The notes under the pieces are model-generated. The model did no database searches and was not told the DNA's origin. It saw nothing but the letters and a program-made list of their open reading frames with translations. From positions 41,009,697-41,073,696 of the forward strand of contig NC_091145.1 in assembly GCF_041381155.1 (NCBI RefSeq): a stretch of DNA of 64,000 nt, given 5' to 3'. The position numbers and the translations under genes were made by a program. Positions 1 to 14,600 of this stretch are shown piece after piece; the stretch's first letter is position 1; each line of letters begins with the position of its first letter. Source of the stretch: Argopecten irradians. Lineage: Eukaryota > Mollusca > Bivalvia > Pectinida > Pectinidae.

Positions 1-876
1 GAGATAGACACACCACTGAAAGTCTGTTAAGTAGTCATAGACCTAGAGATGGACACACCACTGAAAGTCTGCTAAGTAGTCATAGACCTAGAGATAGACA
101 CACCACTGAAAGTCTGTTAAGTAGTCATAGACCTAGAGATGGACACACCACTGGAAGTCTGTTAAGTAGTCATAGACCTAGAGATGGACACACCACTGAG
201 AGTCTGTTAAGTAGTCATAGACCTAGAGATGGACACACCACTGAAAGTCTGTTAAGTAGTCATAGACCTAGAGATAGACACACCACTGAAAGTCTGTTAA
301 GTAGTCATAGACCTAGAGATGGACACACCACTGAAAGTCTGTTAAGTAGTCATAGACCTAGAGATGGACACACCACTGAAAGTCTGTTAAGTAGTCATAG
401 ACCTAGAGATTGACACACCACTGTAAGTCTGTTAAGTAGTCATAGACCTAGAGATGGACACACCACTGAAAGTCTGTTAAGTAGTCATAGACCTAGAGAT
501 GGACACACCACTGAAAGTCTGTTAAGTAGTCATAGACCTAGAGAGGGACACACCACTGAAAGTCTGTTAAGTAGTCATAGACCTAGAGATGGACACCACT
601 GAAAGTCTGTTAAATAGTCATAGACCTAGAGATGGACACACCACTGAAAGTCTGTTAAGTAGTCATAGACCTAGAGATGGACACACCACTGAAAGTCTGT
701 TAAGTAGTCATAGACCTAGAGATAGACACACCACTGAAAGTCTGTTAAGTAGTCATAGACCTAGAGATGGACACACCACTGGAAGTCTGTTAAGTAGTCA
801 TAGACCTAGAGATGGACACACCACTGAAAGTCTGTTAAGTAGTCATAGACCTAGAGATTGGCACACCACTGAAAGA
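1..876. repeat. 45-bp minisatellite array
   Basis: About 19.5 copies of a 45-bp unit (GAGATGGACACACCACTG and so on, through AGTAGTCATAGACCTA) with few substitutions. The array runs off the left edge, so its full length is unknown. Because 45 is a multiple of three, a 15-residue repeat stays open over part of it. That is a by-product of the period, not evidence of a protein. The last unit decays near 866-876. Confidence 0.97.
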
Positions 877-3800
877 AACAGCATTTAAGTGAAGTAAGTA
901 GGCATGTGTTATGGGGGACATGTGTAAGGTATCCTAGACAGTACTTCAAGTCTGACAGCACCTGATACATGTATCGCGTGATGGTTTACCTGAGACAGCT
1001 GTGTACAGTTTATTATAATTACAGATAATCGTTTGTTCTGTCGACTTGTGTGTAGTGTAATAAGTATATAGAGTAATGTCTCTATCTATGATAACCGTGT
1101 AATTTCTTAGTGTTTCAACTCACAATGTAATGATTTCTACACAGACCCAGACACGCAATAGAGTGTCAATAACACAAACTTACTTCGGTAGACAAATATC
1201 GAGGATGACTCATAGAATCTAGACACACGTTATATTATAAATATTCCAATCGCAAGTAAAACCAGAGAAACTTATATTAAACCAGCTTAAATCTGTATCT
1301 CATGAGTTAATTAAAATAGTTCCGAGATTATTTTACAAGAAATTAGTTTTGACAACACAACAAGAGGAGCCTCAAATGAGTAAATATGCTCAGAAAGAAA
1401 TCCGACATATAAAATAAAAAATCATCGTTATGGAACGCCACAATATTAATAGTATATAGCTATCATGCATTATTCATAGGGCTATATAGCTCTTCTGACG
1501 TAAATGTGTTTTTCTAGTTAATGGAATCTACTTACGTGGCTGTATGGAAGATGCAATATGAATCTACAATCGAGCGAGCAGAGACAACAGACGATGTGTG
1601 TCTGTATGGAGTTTCTAGGGTGTAGTCTTATCGACACATTCGTGATCCGAACACACATCTAGAGAGTGGGTGGGTGGGAGGAGGGGTATGACTAGTCATA
1701 TATCACACAGAAATATAATATCAACAGCCGTCACAGTGACGACTCCAAATATTTGTGGTTAAAGATGGACAACGAACAGGTCGGACAAGAAAATGGGAGA
1801 ATTAAAATAAAGAACAATGTATAACTGACTTAGGGAGATGATGAGGGACACTATACGTCACTATAACCCTCCTCTATTGGGCTGGTGGGTTTACTATCAC
1901 TCGTTAGTAAGTAACACTGTGTAGTAGGTGTAGACGTGAATGGTGTAGCTAAGGGTAAACACATGAATAATTCAGTGAGTTAGCCCATATCTGTCTGGGA
2001 TTGCTAGCATACCGCACGGGTCACTGTTCAGTATATGTACGTATGTAATGTTTGACCTGACGACTCACGCAATGTGTGTCGAATGGATGTAACATACATG
2101 TACCTTTGCGTAATATAAATTAATAATCTAAATGCTGCGAGTATTGGGGCGTATAGTTTGGGTGTTTTAGTACAATAACTTACAATAAACATAATGGTAA
2201 TGCCTTAATTTTCTGTTATTCGCTGACAGTGCAGTTCTACAGACAATCGATATAAGCTGATCATCACCTGGCTATAGGTGTAAACACCGTTATCACTAGA
2301 TTTACCTGAAAATGGGCGTGTCCCTTTTCTCTGTGCAACAGGTAACGTTTACATGTTTCGTACCTGTTTGGCTGATTGTAAAGCGGATACATATACGGCA
2401 AAATTGTAAAATACATTCAAATATACACATAAATATAAAACATCGAAGAATTTACCAGAACTACAGGTGTAAAGAAGGCTTTTTATCTTACCTGATCGGG
2501 AGAAGGTGCAAGTTGATCTGACAGCTGTTTACGGTTCGGTGGTTATATAGTCACTTCCGCTGTCAAGTCAATTTCCTTATATGGGCGTATATATAGTCTA
2601 AAAAGGTAGACATACGGGCAACTCAAAAATATACATTGGTGTTGCAAGGCATCAAATGCTTCCCTATTCAGGTAGACTATGTACCAGAGACGTGTCATAT
2701 ACTATGACAAGTTTAACTTTATGTCAAATCTATAATATTCTTGAATGAAGTCGTACATTTCAGAACTTTGAATTTTCATTTTTTTAATATTTTATCTTTA
2801 TATCGTATGCATATATGCACACACTGGGAAATCGATCATGCACATTCAGAAACTACGCTAAGATGACTAATAAACTCAACCCAAATATAGTAACAGGTAA
2901 AAGGCTATCTGTATAACAGGTGACGTTAAAACCCGGAACGAAACCGACTTTTCCTTAGAGAGGGTTATATGTGAGTTGTTATTTCGATCAGATCTGACTG
3001 AGATCTGAAGTGACCAGTGTTTCACTTGTATCTTTCAATGTAAAGTTAATTTGAAAGAAAAGTTTAGCCCAACAAGAAATCCGAGCATAAATTACAATTG
3101 ATTAAATTAGCTCAAATCTATTTTCGCGGAATATTTATGGGAGTAAAAAACGCTAACATTTTTTAGAACACAGAGTTTATGCACTGTAACATGGTTGTGT
3201 TTATGCTCTATGGAAGTTTAGATGGAAACATCCCCGAAGAAGTCACTTTACTATTTCATGTGCTAACTTCACTGTAAGATTGTGAAATATAATTGAAGAT
3301 CAGAACTTGACTTCATAATCTGACCTTATACACTCATTTGGTCCCCACTCATTTCGCTTCACTATAGATGTAAAAATCATTTTTCGGCTCTTTTTGTTAT
3401 CGTTAAATTAAAACATATGCATTGTAAGTATTGTAATTCTCAAATGTTCTTCGCGATTCGTGAGTCCTTGAACATTCTTTTATTAATCCATGTATTCAAT
3501 TCATGCAACGACTAAGAGGAAGTTGAATTGCCTTTATATCTTATTTACAATAACTTCTGAAATGTCTAGACATGAAGCGATTTATTTGTTTATGTGATTG
3601 CCATACAAGACAATATATTCCTTTCTTTGTTCTGTCTGATTATTGTGACATTATCTCAATGTGTCATTTGTGATATTCCCTTTCCTTGCTTCACTCTGTG
3701 TTAGGTCGTATTTTGTCCGGGCTTATTTTTTTACCTAATAATTCTTCAATGTCTTTCTTATCCAGAGTGCCTAACTTCCTCACTTCATCCCTCGTCACCA

Positions 3801-3974
3801 TATCTTCGGTCTAGCTGTTTGTAGCACAGTCATTCATGTTTGGGTTCTAACATTTGAGTGGTACAACTACCAGTATCCATGGGTGGGTATTATAGTAACT
3901 TATATGAATATCGAACATTCCAGTATATCTTTTTAAATAATCCTGTGAGACTTTCAGAATTCTGTTAGCCACGG
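877..3974. other. Gene-free AT-rich stretch
   Basis: I find no exon with flanking splice sites, no long reading frame and no recognisable RNA gene on either strand. A short open frame near 2312-2521 has no recognisable motif and looks like chance. Confidence 0.6.
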
Positions 3975-4165
3975 TCGCTAATTAAATGTGGTTAAGGTGT
4001 CCCGACATATTACTATACACCCTCCAGGTCGCAAGTTCAAATCCAATGTGGGACTTTTGCCAGCAGCAGACCTGTAAGGGTACTTCAGTTTTACTCCGCC
4101 ATTTAAATCTGGCATGCCCTTAAACTATTAATCCATTGTCCGTGTATATTAGCTGGGACATTACC
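3975..4165 (+). mobile_element. tRNA-derived SINE, degraded
   Basis: A tRNA-like head is seen: an A-box-like GTGGTTAAGGTG near 4000 and a B-box-like CGCAAGTTCAAATCC near 4031. It is followed by a body (GGGACTTTTGCCAG, then TTTAAATCTGGCATGCCC) that matches the layout of the copy at 16142-16352. Internal pol III boxes plus a shared non-tRNA body are typical of SINEs. It is diverged and its ends are approximate. Confidence 0.55.
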
Positions 4166-4576
4166 CGAGATAATGAAAAAGACCCACAACAAATCAGAAA
4201 AAAATGAAAAGCCAAATACAAGTTGTTCACAATATTACAAATGTTTTAATAATCGAATCTGACATTGAGAGTACAAAGAAAATAACATTAACAAGTGACT
4301 CAATAAACAAAATAAAAAAGAAATAAGAAAAAGGGTCCCAAACCTTATATTTCCTTAAAGTTTTATGTGAGTTTCGCAGAAACGAGTTCCTACCACTTAA
4401 TTGCACAGTTAAACATCATCAAATTCATCTCTGTTTTGCCTGTTTTTACTAGCATGTGATTGTATTCAATTCTATTTACCAAAATTTCATTTCATATAAG
4501 CGATCTGAATTGCATTAAATTATAAGATGTATAAAGCTGGTAGATTTTGCTACGCGATTTGGAATGGAATGTGAAA

Positions 4577-5062
4577 CAAGAGGCCAGAGGGCTGTATCGC
4601 TCACTGGCGTAATTATCACAAGACAGACAATTAGAAAAATAAGCAAATTGCTCCAAGTTAATTTTGAATCACAACCATACAATGAATGCTATTGACCTTT
4701 TGACTCGCATCTTTGCGTCTAAGGCCAGGGGTCAGCCTATCATTGTACAATTTCAATCCAACCCTATAAGGATGTACCATTGCATTATAAGTGCTCTTCC
4801 ATTCTTAGTTGCAAGAAGAAGTCGTTTATATGGAAATAGCTAAATTGACCCTTTTGACCCCTTCGACCCGGGGGTCAGCCCATCATTTGCAAAATTTTGA
4901 TCCAAACCCTATAAGGATGTAACCATGCATTATGACGAATATACCATGTATTTGGGTGCTATACGTGCTTGGTTTCAGAGAAGAAGTCGTTTAATGGAAA
5001 TAGCCAAATTGGCCACTTTCGACCCGCCCTCAGGCCCCTGGGGGTCAGCCCATCATTTGTAT
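4577..5062 (+). mobile_element. Helentron-like non-autonomous element, truncated
   Basis: It starts with CAAGAG after an A, followed at once by a weak hairpin (AGGCC-aga-GGGCT), the same terminal layout as the other Helentron-like elements here. Inside are two to three diverged core repeats that each carry a GGGGTCAGCCCATCATTTG-like segment and CCCTATAAGGATGTA. The other end (hairpin plus CTAA) is missing, so the copy is truncated near 5062. A short open frame across it is not a gene. Confidence 0.55.
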
Positions 5063-5633
5063 GGAATAGAAAAAATACAATGAAAGAACCTTCAAAGATT
5101 TCCCATGTTTTCTGCCATAGATGCTACCATTTGTTGATCACCTTAATACCGCGACGAGGAGCCACGGTTGGCAGTACTTGCCTCGACAGTAGAAAAATAA
5201 ATGAAAAACTTAAGATTTCTAACCTGGTCGTTTGAAAAGCGGAAGTTTCGTAAGGGAGCGGGCGTTGTGGCATCCACGAAACAATAGTCTAGCCAGGCTT
5301 CCTTTAATTAACATTAGCTTTCTAAACTTCCTGATTGCAGGGAAATAAAACAAGAAACGATTAAATAAATAAAGCACGTGCAATAACTTATATATGCATT
5401 AGCACAATGTCATTCAATTGTAATGTCATGTCCCCGTAATCTTTACGACAAAATGCGCATAAAAATGAACACAAATATCTGTGTTTGGGGTAATCATAAA
5501 CTGTGTATCGAAGCACAATATTAAGCTACATAATTATAATAGGTAGGTATCTAAGCCACAACATAACTAGTCCTATCACCCTATGAGGTGCTGAACCACG
5601 ACGTAACGGGCGTAGGTTGGTTCCTCCGCATCC

Positions 5634-8600
5634 TTATGCGGTCATGGCTAGCGTGAAGTCGGCACAGTCCTGGCCTTGACGCATAACCACACAAGGTAAG
5701 TAACACTGTTTTTGCTTCTTTAAATACTCCTGAAAACCACATAATACGCTTTAAATCACGAGAACAAATACAGGACTTGTTTTAGAAATTCAGGCGTGTC
5801 ATTACAAAGGCACAGAACTTAACTGAAACGGCTTTTATCTTTTAAAACGTCACTGGAAAACGAGAAAATAAGTTACGGAGTCCAAAAAGGTTATTATCTT
5901 ATCGGTAATGTCATATACATTATCCTTCCTAAACAATTTTAAATAAATTAATTAACTGTTTAATTCCATAACACGACTTTTATACGGCGTCGACCTATTT
6001 ACCGAAATTACTACACCAAGAGGTAAAACAGCAAAATCAACCGTCATTGTTAACTTGGATTTATACAGGAAATCATGCAATTTTTATGATTATAACATCA
6101 TTATATATAAATGCTAGTTATAAACTTTTTTTTCGCAAACGTAGTTGGTCTTTACAATAAACTAGTATTACTTACGTGGGCATATGTCATCCCTCTCATT
6201 TTCTCATTAGCGGACGCTCTCCTACCTTTGTACACAAACACTCCAAGGCTCTTGTGGTGGTATAGAAACACATCCTATAAACACATATCAAATGATAGTC
6301 ACAAAGATTTCAAAGATCAACACACATGTGGTACATGATGACATATACATATATGTATGTAAAGAATAGACATAACAGAATGGACTACAATGTACAAAAC
6401 ATCCAACAAGCACACAATGTTGTATTTTGTCTGTAATGTTCAACATTAGGCAATATCATCACCTTTCTTAGAAAAAGTGCAAAATTGTTCGTAACTTGAA
6501 TATTGTAAACAGCCAGGTCTCGTACGTGTAAACGTACATGTACATATTTAAAGTCGTAGCATACATAATACAAAGTCACGAGCAGTACCCAGACGATTTG
6601 GTTGACAGCTGGCGATCCGTCAATTCAATAGACGTGCTAATGTTTAAAAAGTAGGACATTTGACATAGAAACATATATTTTATTATGGATTCATATTTCT
6701 GGACATAGTACCGAGGAAAAAAGTTATTCAATTCTCTCCAACCTTAATTTAAGGACATTTCTCATTATAACAACCATCACAACAGACTACCAAATGTTAT
6801 AGTGTTATAGATACGTACCTCCTCTTTGAAATCGTCCATCGTTACGTCACCGCACTTCACTTTGCTTATAACAATCTTCCCAGACTCATCACAAACCCTT
6901 TAACATACATTATATTACATATTTGTAAGACTTTGTGAATGACTTTAAAATGCCTGTAAACTAACAATCCAAACAGTAGTCGGTTTTTTCCTCATACCTC
7001 CTACAGCGAATAATATTCAGAAGCCATTTCAGCTTAACATTCTCTATCTTTGCATCAAACCATAATTGATCATTCAACTTCTTGTTATAATATAACATAT
7101 TTGTTATCATATCAACAATTCATCCTCCATGCCGGTAGTAAGTCTTTCGCTTATTAAAGTGTACACGGAATGGTTTGGTATATAGACGCTTGATAAATGC
7201 GTCATTTGATAAAACTTAGAACGGAGAAAGTCCCAGATTCATAACGATCGTGGTATTAGAGATAACTCGATTTTTTTCGAAAATACACCTGAAGCCCCAA
7301 ACCATTGACCCCTATTCGGTGACCCTGACCTGTGACGTCATAAAGACAACGGGATGGATTCGACTCGCATAAATTCCACATTTTTAAAGACAAACAGACC
7401 TTCATCCCGGATATTACAATAACACACAATCAAAATATTTTGATTATATTATGGATTAGGTATCAAGTATCGAAAGTTTACTTAAGAAGAAGAAGGGAGT
7501 ACTAACTTGAAAAGTTGTTTTTCATCCTCACAGTCATCGCCTTCACAGTCGCTGTCGTCCTCCTCCAGTTGTTCGTCTGACAGGGAGGTATTGAACTTGT
7601 GCTACACAGATAGAACAACACAACCAAATCAAGAAATACGATGATACGGTTAATACAATCAGGCACTTAAATGGTTCATTTTTATCAAAATTTCACGATG
7701 ACATGGAATTGTAGAATTAAGAAAACAATACAGAGAAAATGCTATTAATACAATTAGGGTCCTGTTTCATGACCATACCTTCTTGTTAAGGTAACTTCTC
7801 CATAGTAAAGCATTACAAATTTAAAGGAAGGCTCCTTAACTTAAGTTTTTTCCTTAACTTACGTAAAACTTTCCTATTGCATTTCAGATTTTGAAAAAAT
7901 ACTACAACTCAGTTTAAATGCTACAGTATTTAATGTTCAATTCCAATGAAAACGGTTAACATCGTTTTTAAGTTAGAGATCATATGTAACTATGTTGAGG
8001 AGGTGTTTTATGTCCTACATTGTATGTATACGTAATATTATACGTAAATCATACGTGAAAGCAAACATTTTATTTATGACGTCATGAATATTGCTGACGT
8101 CATATATCACAGCAACGCAAATACCTTTTCTGATCTTCGGTCTATTGTGAGCAAATAATACTTCTAAACCACATTGAAATGAACAACCATTCGCCTGAAG
8201 ACGGCTGTGAAATCAGAAAGGCATTGCGACAATGTCTTGGAGTTTTTTTCATATATATATCTTGTCAGCATTTACAAGTCGCTCAACAAATGAGGGCGCA
8301 CTTACGTCACCGCGCACGTTGGCCTCCTCTAATGTTTCGGATGTAGCTGATCTGTCTAGCTTCAGGTTGGAGAGATAGGACATGGCCTGTCAAAAGAAAC
8401 ACTTATAACATTATCTAAGATTTACTGCTAATTAAAGTATGAATCGAGAATGATGAATGTCTGTGATAAAACAATTCAATTATGTTCCTGTTTAAATACT
8501 CTGTTACTCAGAATATAACCCGAACATAGACAAAGCGTTAGTTGATATCGCTACAAGTACGCACTGATTGCCTACATAATGGTGATTTGGTACAAAGATT

Positions 8601-11600
8601 CTACACATGCGGCTATATTCTGTATTGTTATCTGTCCTTGTAGTTAGGTATTGATTGTGCCGTCATGATTTTTTTGCAAGAGTAACGTCATATGTTTTGG
8701 AAAAGACTACGTGAATTGCGCTCTCAAAATAATGACGTCACAATGGATACCTTCCCGCAAGGGAGTTAACTTTGTAACACGCAAAGACGGAATACATCAT
8801 CATAAAAATCCCCCTTTAGATAGGTTAGCCTTATTTACCTTGAAGCGTTCGTCTTTGCTTGATGCGCTTCCATTCCACTGGTAGATTTCTCGTCCAAGGT
8901 CGAGGATGAAAACATCAGCAGATTTGAGTGAAGACTTGCACAATGGCACCTGGGATAAAATGAAAAAGGGACATACGGAGTTAATCACTTTAAAAGACGT
9001 TGGCGCCATGTTTGTTTCGGTATATCTGTAGCGGCAAGGTGTCGATTCTTATTGTAAACGATATATATACACCTGAAATATAACGTTTTTATAAAAAAAA
9101 ATGGTATGTGATCGGAACCCTTGAAGTATCGAGAAAGCCCATAACAATGCTCAGGGAAGGGTAAAAACTTTCAAATGTGAAATACGCATCATATAATTTT
9201 TCGTTCATCATCATAATTATTACTGTTTTGGATTAATTACTTCAACAACTTCAACATTCCTGCGACAGCCGCTGAAATGAAGCAGCCTTGGTCTGTATTC
9301 CTCTGGTTTCACGTGTCGGAATCCGGTGTCAGCCCCTCCTTCCATGATACTGTAATAACAACACACTAGGTATAATAGTCACCTCTTATACAATCACGAT
9401 ATGTTTTACATTTGTCAAAAATATGGGCTGGATATGGTCGTTGCAACAAATTTTGACTTTGAAGTTTGCTTTATTGTGGCTTAAAAATAGAGTCAATTCA
9501 ATCTCTTAAATCTCCACTGGATGATTTCAACAGATCCTAGCATATAAAATGTAGAGATACAATGCCTTTTTTTTGTCATAATTTATAAATGTGAACTAGA
9601 AAGCACTGGTTTGTAGGGGGAAAACCAAGATATATATAACCTAGCTTTCTCGTTTATGAAGAATCTATCTTGGAAAATAATAATAATATTTATCACACTT
9701 ACTCATTTACATGGTGAGAGAGGAATAGACAATATCCTACTGTACAGTAACAGATTAATTTATAATGTTATATACTGTATTTAGTTCAAGAAAAACACGT
9801 GCACTTACGTCATTGTAGGAAAATAGCTTTTGAACATTTGTGACTCGTGGCCCTGTACCTCTCTATGCTGTACAGCCCTATCATCCAGGAGAGTATCTAA
9901 CTCCACAGTCTTGTAGGCTGCCGTCCCGTACTCATCCTGCCGGAATGACACATGGATGGCTTATATAATGTTATAGACACACGGGTGGCTTATATAATGT
10001 TCATAGAGACATGGATGGCTTATAGAATGTTCATAGATATATGGATGGCTTATATAATGTTCATAGACATATGGATAGCTTATATAATGTTATAGACATA
10101 TGGATGGCTTATATAATGTTCATAGAGACATGGATGGCTTATATAATGTTCATAAACATATGGATGGCTTATATAATGTTATAGACACACGGGTGGCTTA
10201 TATAATGTTCATAGAGACATGGATGGCTTATAGAATGTTCATAGAGACATGGATGGCTTATGTAATGTTTATACACACATGGATGGCTTATATAATGTTC
10301 ATAAACATATGGATGGCTTATATAATGTTATAGACACATGAATGACTTATATAATGTTCATAGACACATGGATGGCCTATATAATGTTCATAGACACATG
10401 GATGGCTTATTGAATGTTCATAGCCATATGGATGGCTTATATAATATTCATAGACATATGGATGGCTTATATAATGTTATAGACATATGGATGGCTAATA
10501 TAATGCTATAGATACATGGATGGCTTATGCAATGTTTATACACACATGGATGGCTTATATAATGTTCATACACCAGGGTGGCTTATAGAATGTTTATAGA
10601 CACATGGATGGCTTATATAATGTTCATAGACATATGAATGACTTATAGAATGTTCATAGACACATGGATGGCTTATATAATGTTATATTTACAGTTTGCA
10701 CTGACATGGACTCAATAACCATGCTTTCTAGTATTATCATTATCAGTATATAATGTTAGCACAACACGCGCGGTGATTCTATTGTTACGTGAATAGTCGA
10801 TGGCGTAGCAACGTGAGGTCATGACCCCACTTTTGGCGGAAACATATGAATGACTCGATTCCAATCAGCTGTTCAATCGAATTCGTTGACGATGACGGGA
10901 GAGAAAAAATATGGGTATTATAATAAAAAAAATATGCAACTTCCGCGGGAAATTTTTTTTATTCATTTACTTGAAAAACTGTAAATATAAGGAATAGATG
11001 TTTATTTTGTTGAGGTTATGATCATGAAGGTATAATGATAATGGAGCCCGTGTAAATTTTATGTAACCCGGCTTCGCCTGGGTTGCATAATTTACACGTG
11101 CTCCATTATCATTATACCCTCATAACCTCAACAAAATAAACATCTATTCCTTAAATAGACACATGAATGGCCTATGGAATGTTTAAAGACATATGGATGG
11201 CTACAGGAGGGCTTACAATTCAAAATGTCTATCTATACAGGGAAGTTGATGGACAAGGTGCTTATAGAATGTTTAAAGATAGAGGTTCAAAAATGTACAT
11301 ATACAGAAGTGTATTAACAAAAGAGAGGATAGAGAGTGTTTATAGACGGGGGTGGTAACGGATGTTTTTGACTGAGGGATGTTATGTAATGTTTAGAGGG
11401 AAGGGGAGGGGGTTACTAAATATTGATCAGACAAAAATTATATACAACATTAAGATGATAATAGATCTGACCTCAGTTTAAAATGTGTTACCTAAGAGTA
11501 AATATTCGGGCTATATTCTGCCGATATCTTGTTGTATCACTTAATACCAGAGTAACAGTTTGCTGTCCTCCAAGGAGGTGTAAACAATGGTATGGAAAAA

Positions 11601-14600
11601 GTGCAAAAATACGTGTACTGTGTTTTAAAGCAAAACTGTGCATTTTTCCTCCGTCTAAAACATCTTTTGGAAATAAGGGCGAAACTTTACATAAGTTGAC
11701 TGACCATCGATTGAAAACTTCTTCATAATAGATATGAATAAGTGAATGTACGTCGACTTGTACCACTAATATTGCTTGATAACTCTAACTGAGATGGCGT
11801 AGTAGTTCTGGACGAGGAACGGGAGATTTCTGCTTCGACGGTTTTCACGGAGTAAAGTCAGCAAATGATAATTAATTCCAAATGGACACCTACCTGTGAG
11901 CTGTATTTTCCGATCCAGAAGTGCACGTGACACCTACCTGTGAGCTGCATTTTCCGATCCAGAATTGCACGTAACACCTACCTGTGAGCTGTATTTTCCG
12001 ATCCAGAAGTGCACGTAACACCTACCTGTGAGCTGTATTTTCCGATCCAGAAGTGCACGTGACACCTACCTGTGAGCTGTATTTTCCGATCCAGAAGTGC
12101 ACGTGAAGAGCCAGTTCACCTTTCTTTTCTCTAGTCTGTTAACAGTGAATTTAAGGTAATTGTACAGGTATAATTGTTTTGACCATATTGCTGATTACAT
12201 CACCAGAATTTTTAGTAATGTTCGCATTATAAGATATTTGACATATCTATTTGAATGATCTGATCATAGGATAGTGTTGTTATTGATATATTGATATTTG
12301 ATTGGATATTCCTTTTATCGTTATTTAAACATCAGATAATACTGATGTATTAATGATCAAACGATTGATGTTATTGATATCTAAATGAAATCATATTAGG
12401 TGATTATTCTAATTAATTAGACCACTAATGAATTACGTCGAGGATGATGTAGGAATCTCCGCTGTAGAACTGTCCATACTGTTCCTTGGGCCAGTGGGTC
12501 ACTTTAAATTTCTGAAATAGATCGAGTGTACAATGTAAGGCATAATATTGATGATTCATTATAACAATAGAATGTGACATGATGTGCTTGATGTTTTGAC
12601 AACCCAAGTTATCATAAATAGAACTTGACATAAGTTATACACTAGATATACTACGTTGCCTTATCATGGGGAATCAGTCGTGTTTGTATGGCGATTGTCA
12701 TTGGTAAGGGAGAGGGCGGTTACCCCTCAGTTACATATAGTCCTCTACTCTTCTTAAGCTATCAGAACAAAACTGTTTAACCTCGTCAATTCGGATTTAT
12801 TATAGGATCATGTCTTCATTGGGAGTGTTTTGTTGTTCCGGGTCATAATAATTAATACAAGTACTGTTCAGATTCGCCTATTAGGATTATTCGAAATTTT
12901 ACTATGGTTTCCCCGACTTAAGTTGATAAGATTCGAGTGTATCTCACCGGTTTATATTATTTTTTGGAATATGAAGATGATAATTTTTATTTGATGTACA
13001 GACGTATAATATATACACATATCTCACAACAAAATGTACTGTCTAGAAATCCCGATCGCCATGAATGACGCGTCCTATACATGTACCTACCACAATCCTC
13101 CAGACTTGTAGGCCAGGCTCTTGTCCTGCACCTTCCCAAGCAGGCTCCGTCTCAGCAGCCGATTCTGAAAACGGAGACAGGAATGTTTTCAAAGTGCTTG
13201 AGTAATGAATATTTTAGAACTTTGTTCAATAAACATAAATATATTAAAAACTCGCCATACAAATCTAGGTCACATCCCCACTCGTCAAACAAATCTACGT
13301 CACAACCCCACTCGCCATACAAATCTACGTCACAACCCCACTCGTCATACAAATCTAGGTCACATCCCCACTCGCCATACAAATCTACGTCACAACCCCA
13401 CTCGTCATACAAATCTACGTCACAACCCCACTCGTCATACAAATCTAGGTCACATCCCCACTCGCCATACAAATCTAGGTCACATCCCCACTCGTCATAC
13501 AAATCTACGTCACAACCCCACTCGTCATACAAATCTAGGTCACATCCCCACTCGTCATACAAATCTACGTCACAACCCCACTCGTCAAACAAATCTAGGT
13601 CGCATCCCCACTCGTCATACAAATCTAGGTCATATCGACACCCACTATATAAATCTCATTAAGATCACCAAGTTTCTTTTGATATATCTATATTTTGTAC
13701 AGGTACTTCTGTGTTCTACCAATTTCTGAGAAGTTAGTCAAAATTTATGTCACATCGACACTCGCCATACAAATCTAGAGCAAAGCAACAACTGATATGT
13801 AAATATAGGTCACAAAGGTCACCACTGGACAAGTCTTACTCTATATTGCACATATAAGACAAGAATTTGGATTATTTTCCAGTGATGTCATGACGCGGAC
13901 CGTACACCTTCCATAGTGATGATCAACTTTCCCCGTTGACGCCCTATGCAGGTAATCTAACCGTTATCAGTTAAAACCTATCACAACAATTAATATCTTG
14001 AGGCCTTTGACGGGAAAACACCGAATGTATGAGATGTTTGAATGTAGACTATGAACTATAGAGACATCGGAGCGCTAGTCATGTAAGAATTCTTGTTGGT
14101 TATATTGTCGTTAAGGGCGTTACAAAGTGACGTTCACACGTTCTAAAATGATCTACGGTTTACATATAGGTATTCTTTCATAGAATAAAAAGTCATATGC
14201 ACTATATTTGTTAACAGCAATGGAAAAGTAAATTATAACTATTATTATTGTTGTAAAATAAGTCTAGAAATGGCGTGTGTTCATGAAACAGAATTTTGTA
14301 CGACGTTATTTAATAAATACATTAAACAAATATTACTTTTGACATCCCTTTTGTATTTGTTATTATTTAATAAACACATTAAACAAAGCTTATTATTGGC
14401 ATTCCTTTCCAGTTTGTATTCGTTGGATATTATTTAATAGTTATTTTTTATTTGTTTTCATAATACATCTGACTTTCTGATTGGCAGATCCTTTTTCTTC
14501 ATATACTATGAAGAAAAAATCTGAGAATGGCGCGAAAATCTGACGTTATCATGACGTCACAATAGAGACGTCGACGTTGCGTATTGATCTATAAAACATG

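Noticed and set aside
1-876. CRISPR-like array
   Set aside because: Units are directly adjacent with no unique spacers, in a eukaryotic context. The same holds for all other arrays in the window.
589-888. 99-residue frame with a 15-residue repeat
   Set aside because: It is a reading of the 45-bp array. The period is a multiple of three, and other parts of the same array are not open in this frame.
5100-5235. Last exon of gene A
   Set aside because: A minus-strand frame here looked possible, but it lacked a phase-compatible acceptor. The exon at 5729-5634 fits phase, motif and stop.
8077-8101. Pair of TGACGTCA-like sites as regulatory elements
   Set aside because: Similar GACGTCA motifs occur in several repeats in this window, and these lie in an intron of gene A; nothing points to regulation.
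13081-13729. Repetitive frames of 156-193 residues on both strands
   Set aside because: They arise from the 30-bp array, overlap each other on opposite strands and cross the true gene A exon 3 in another frame.
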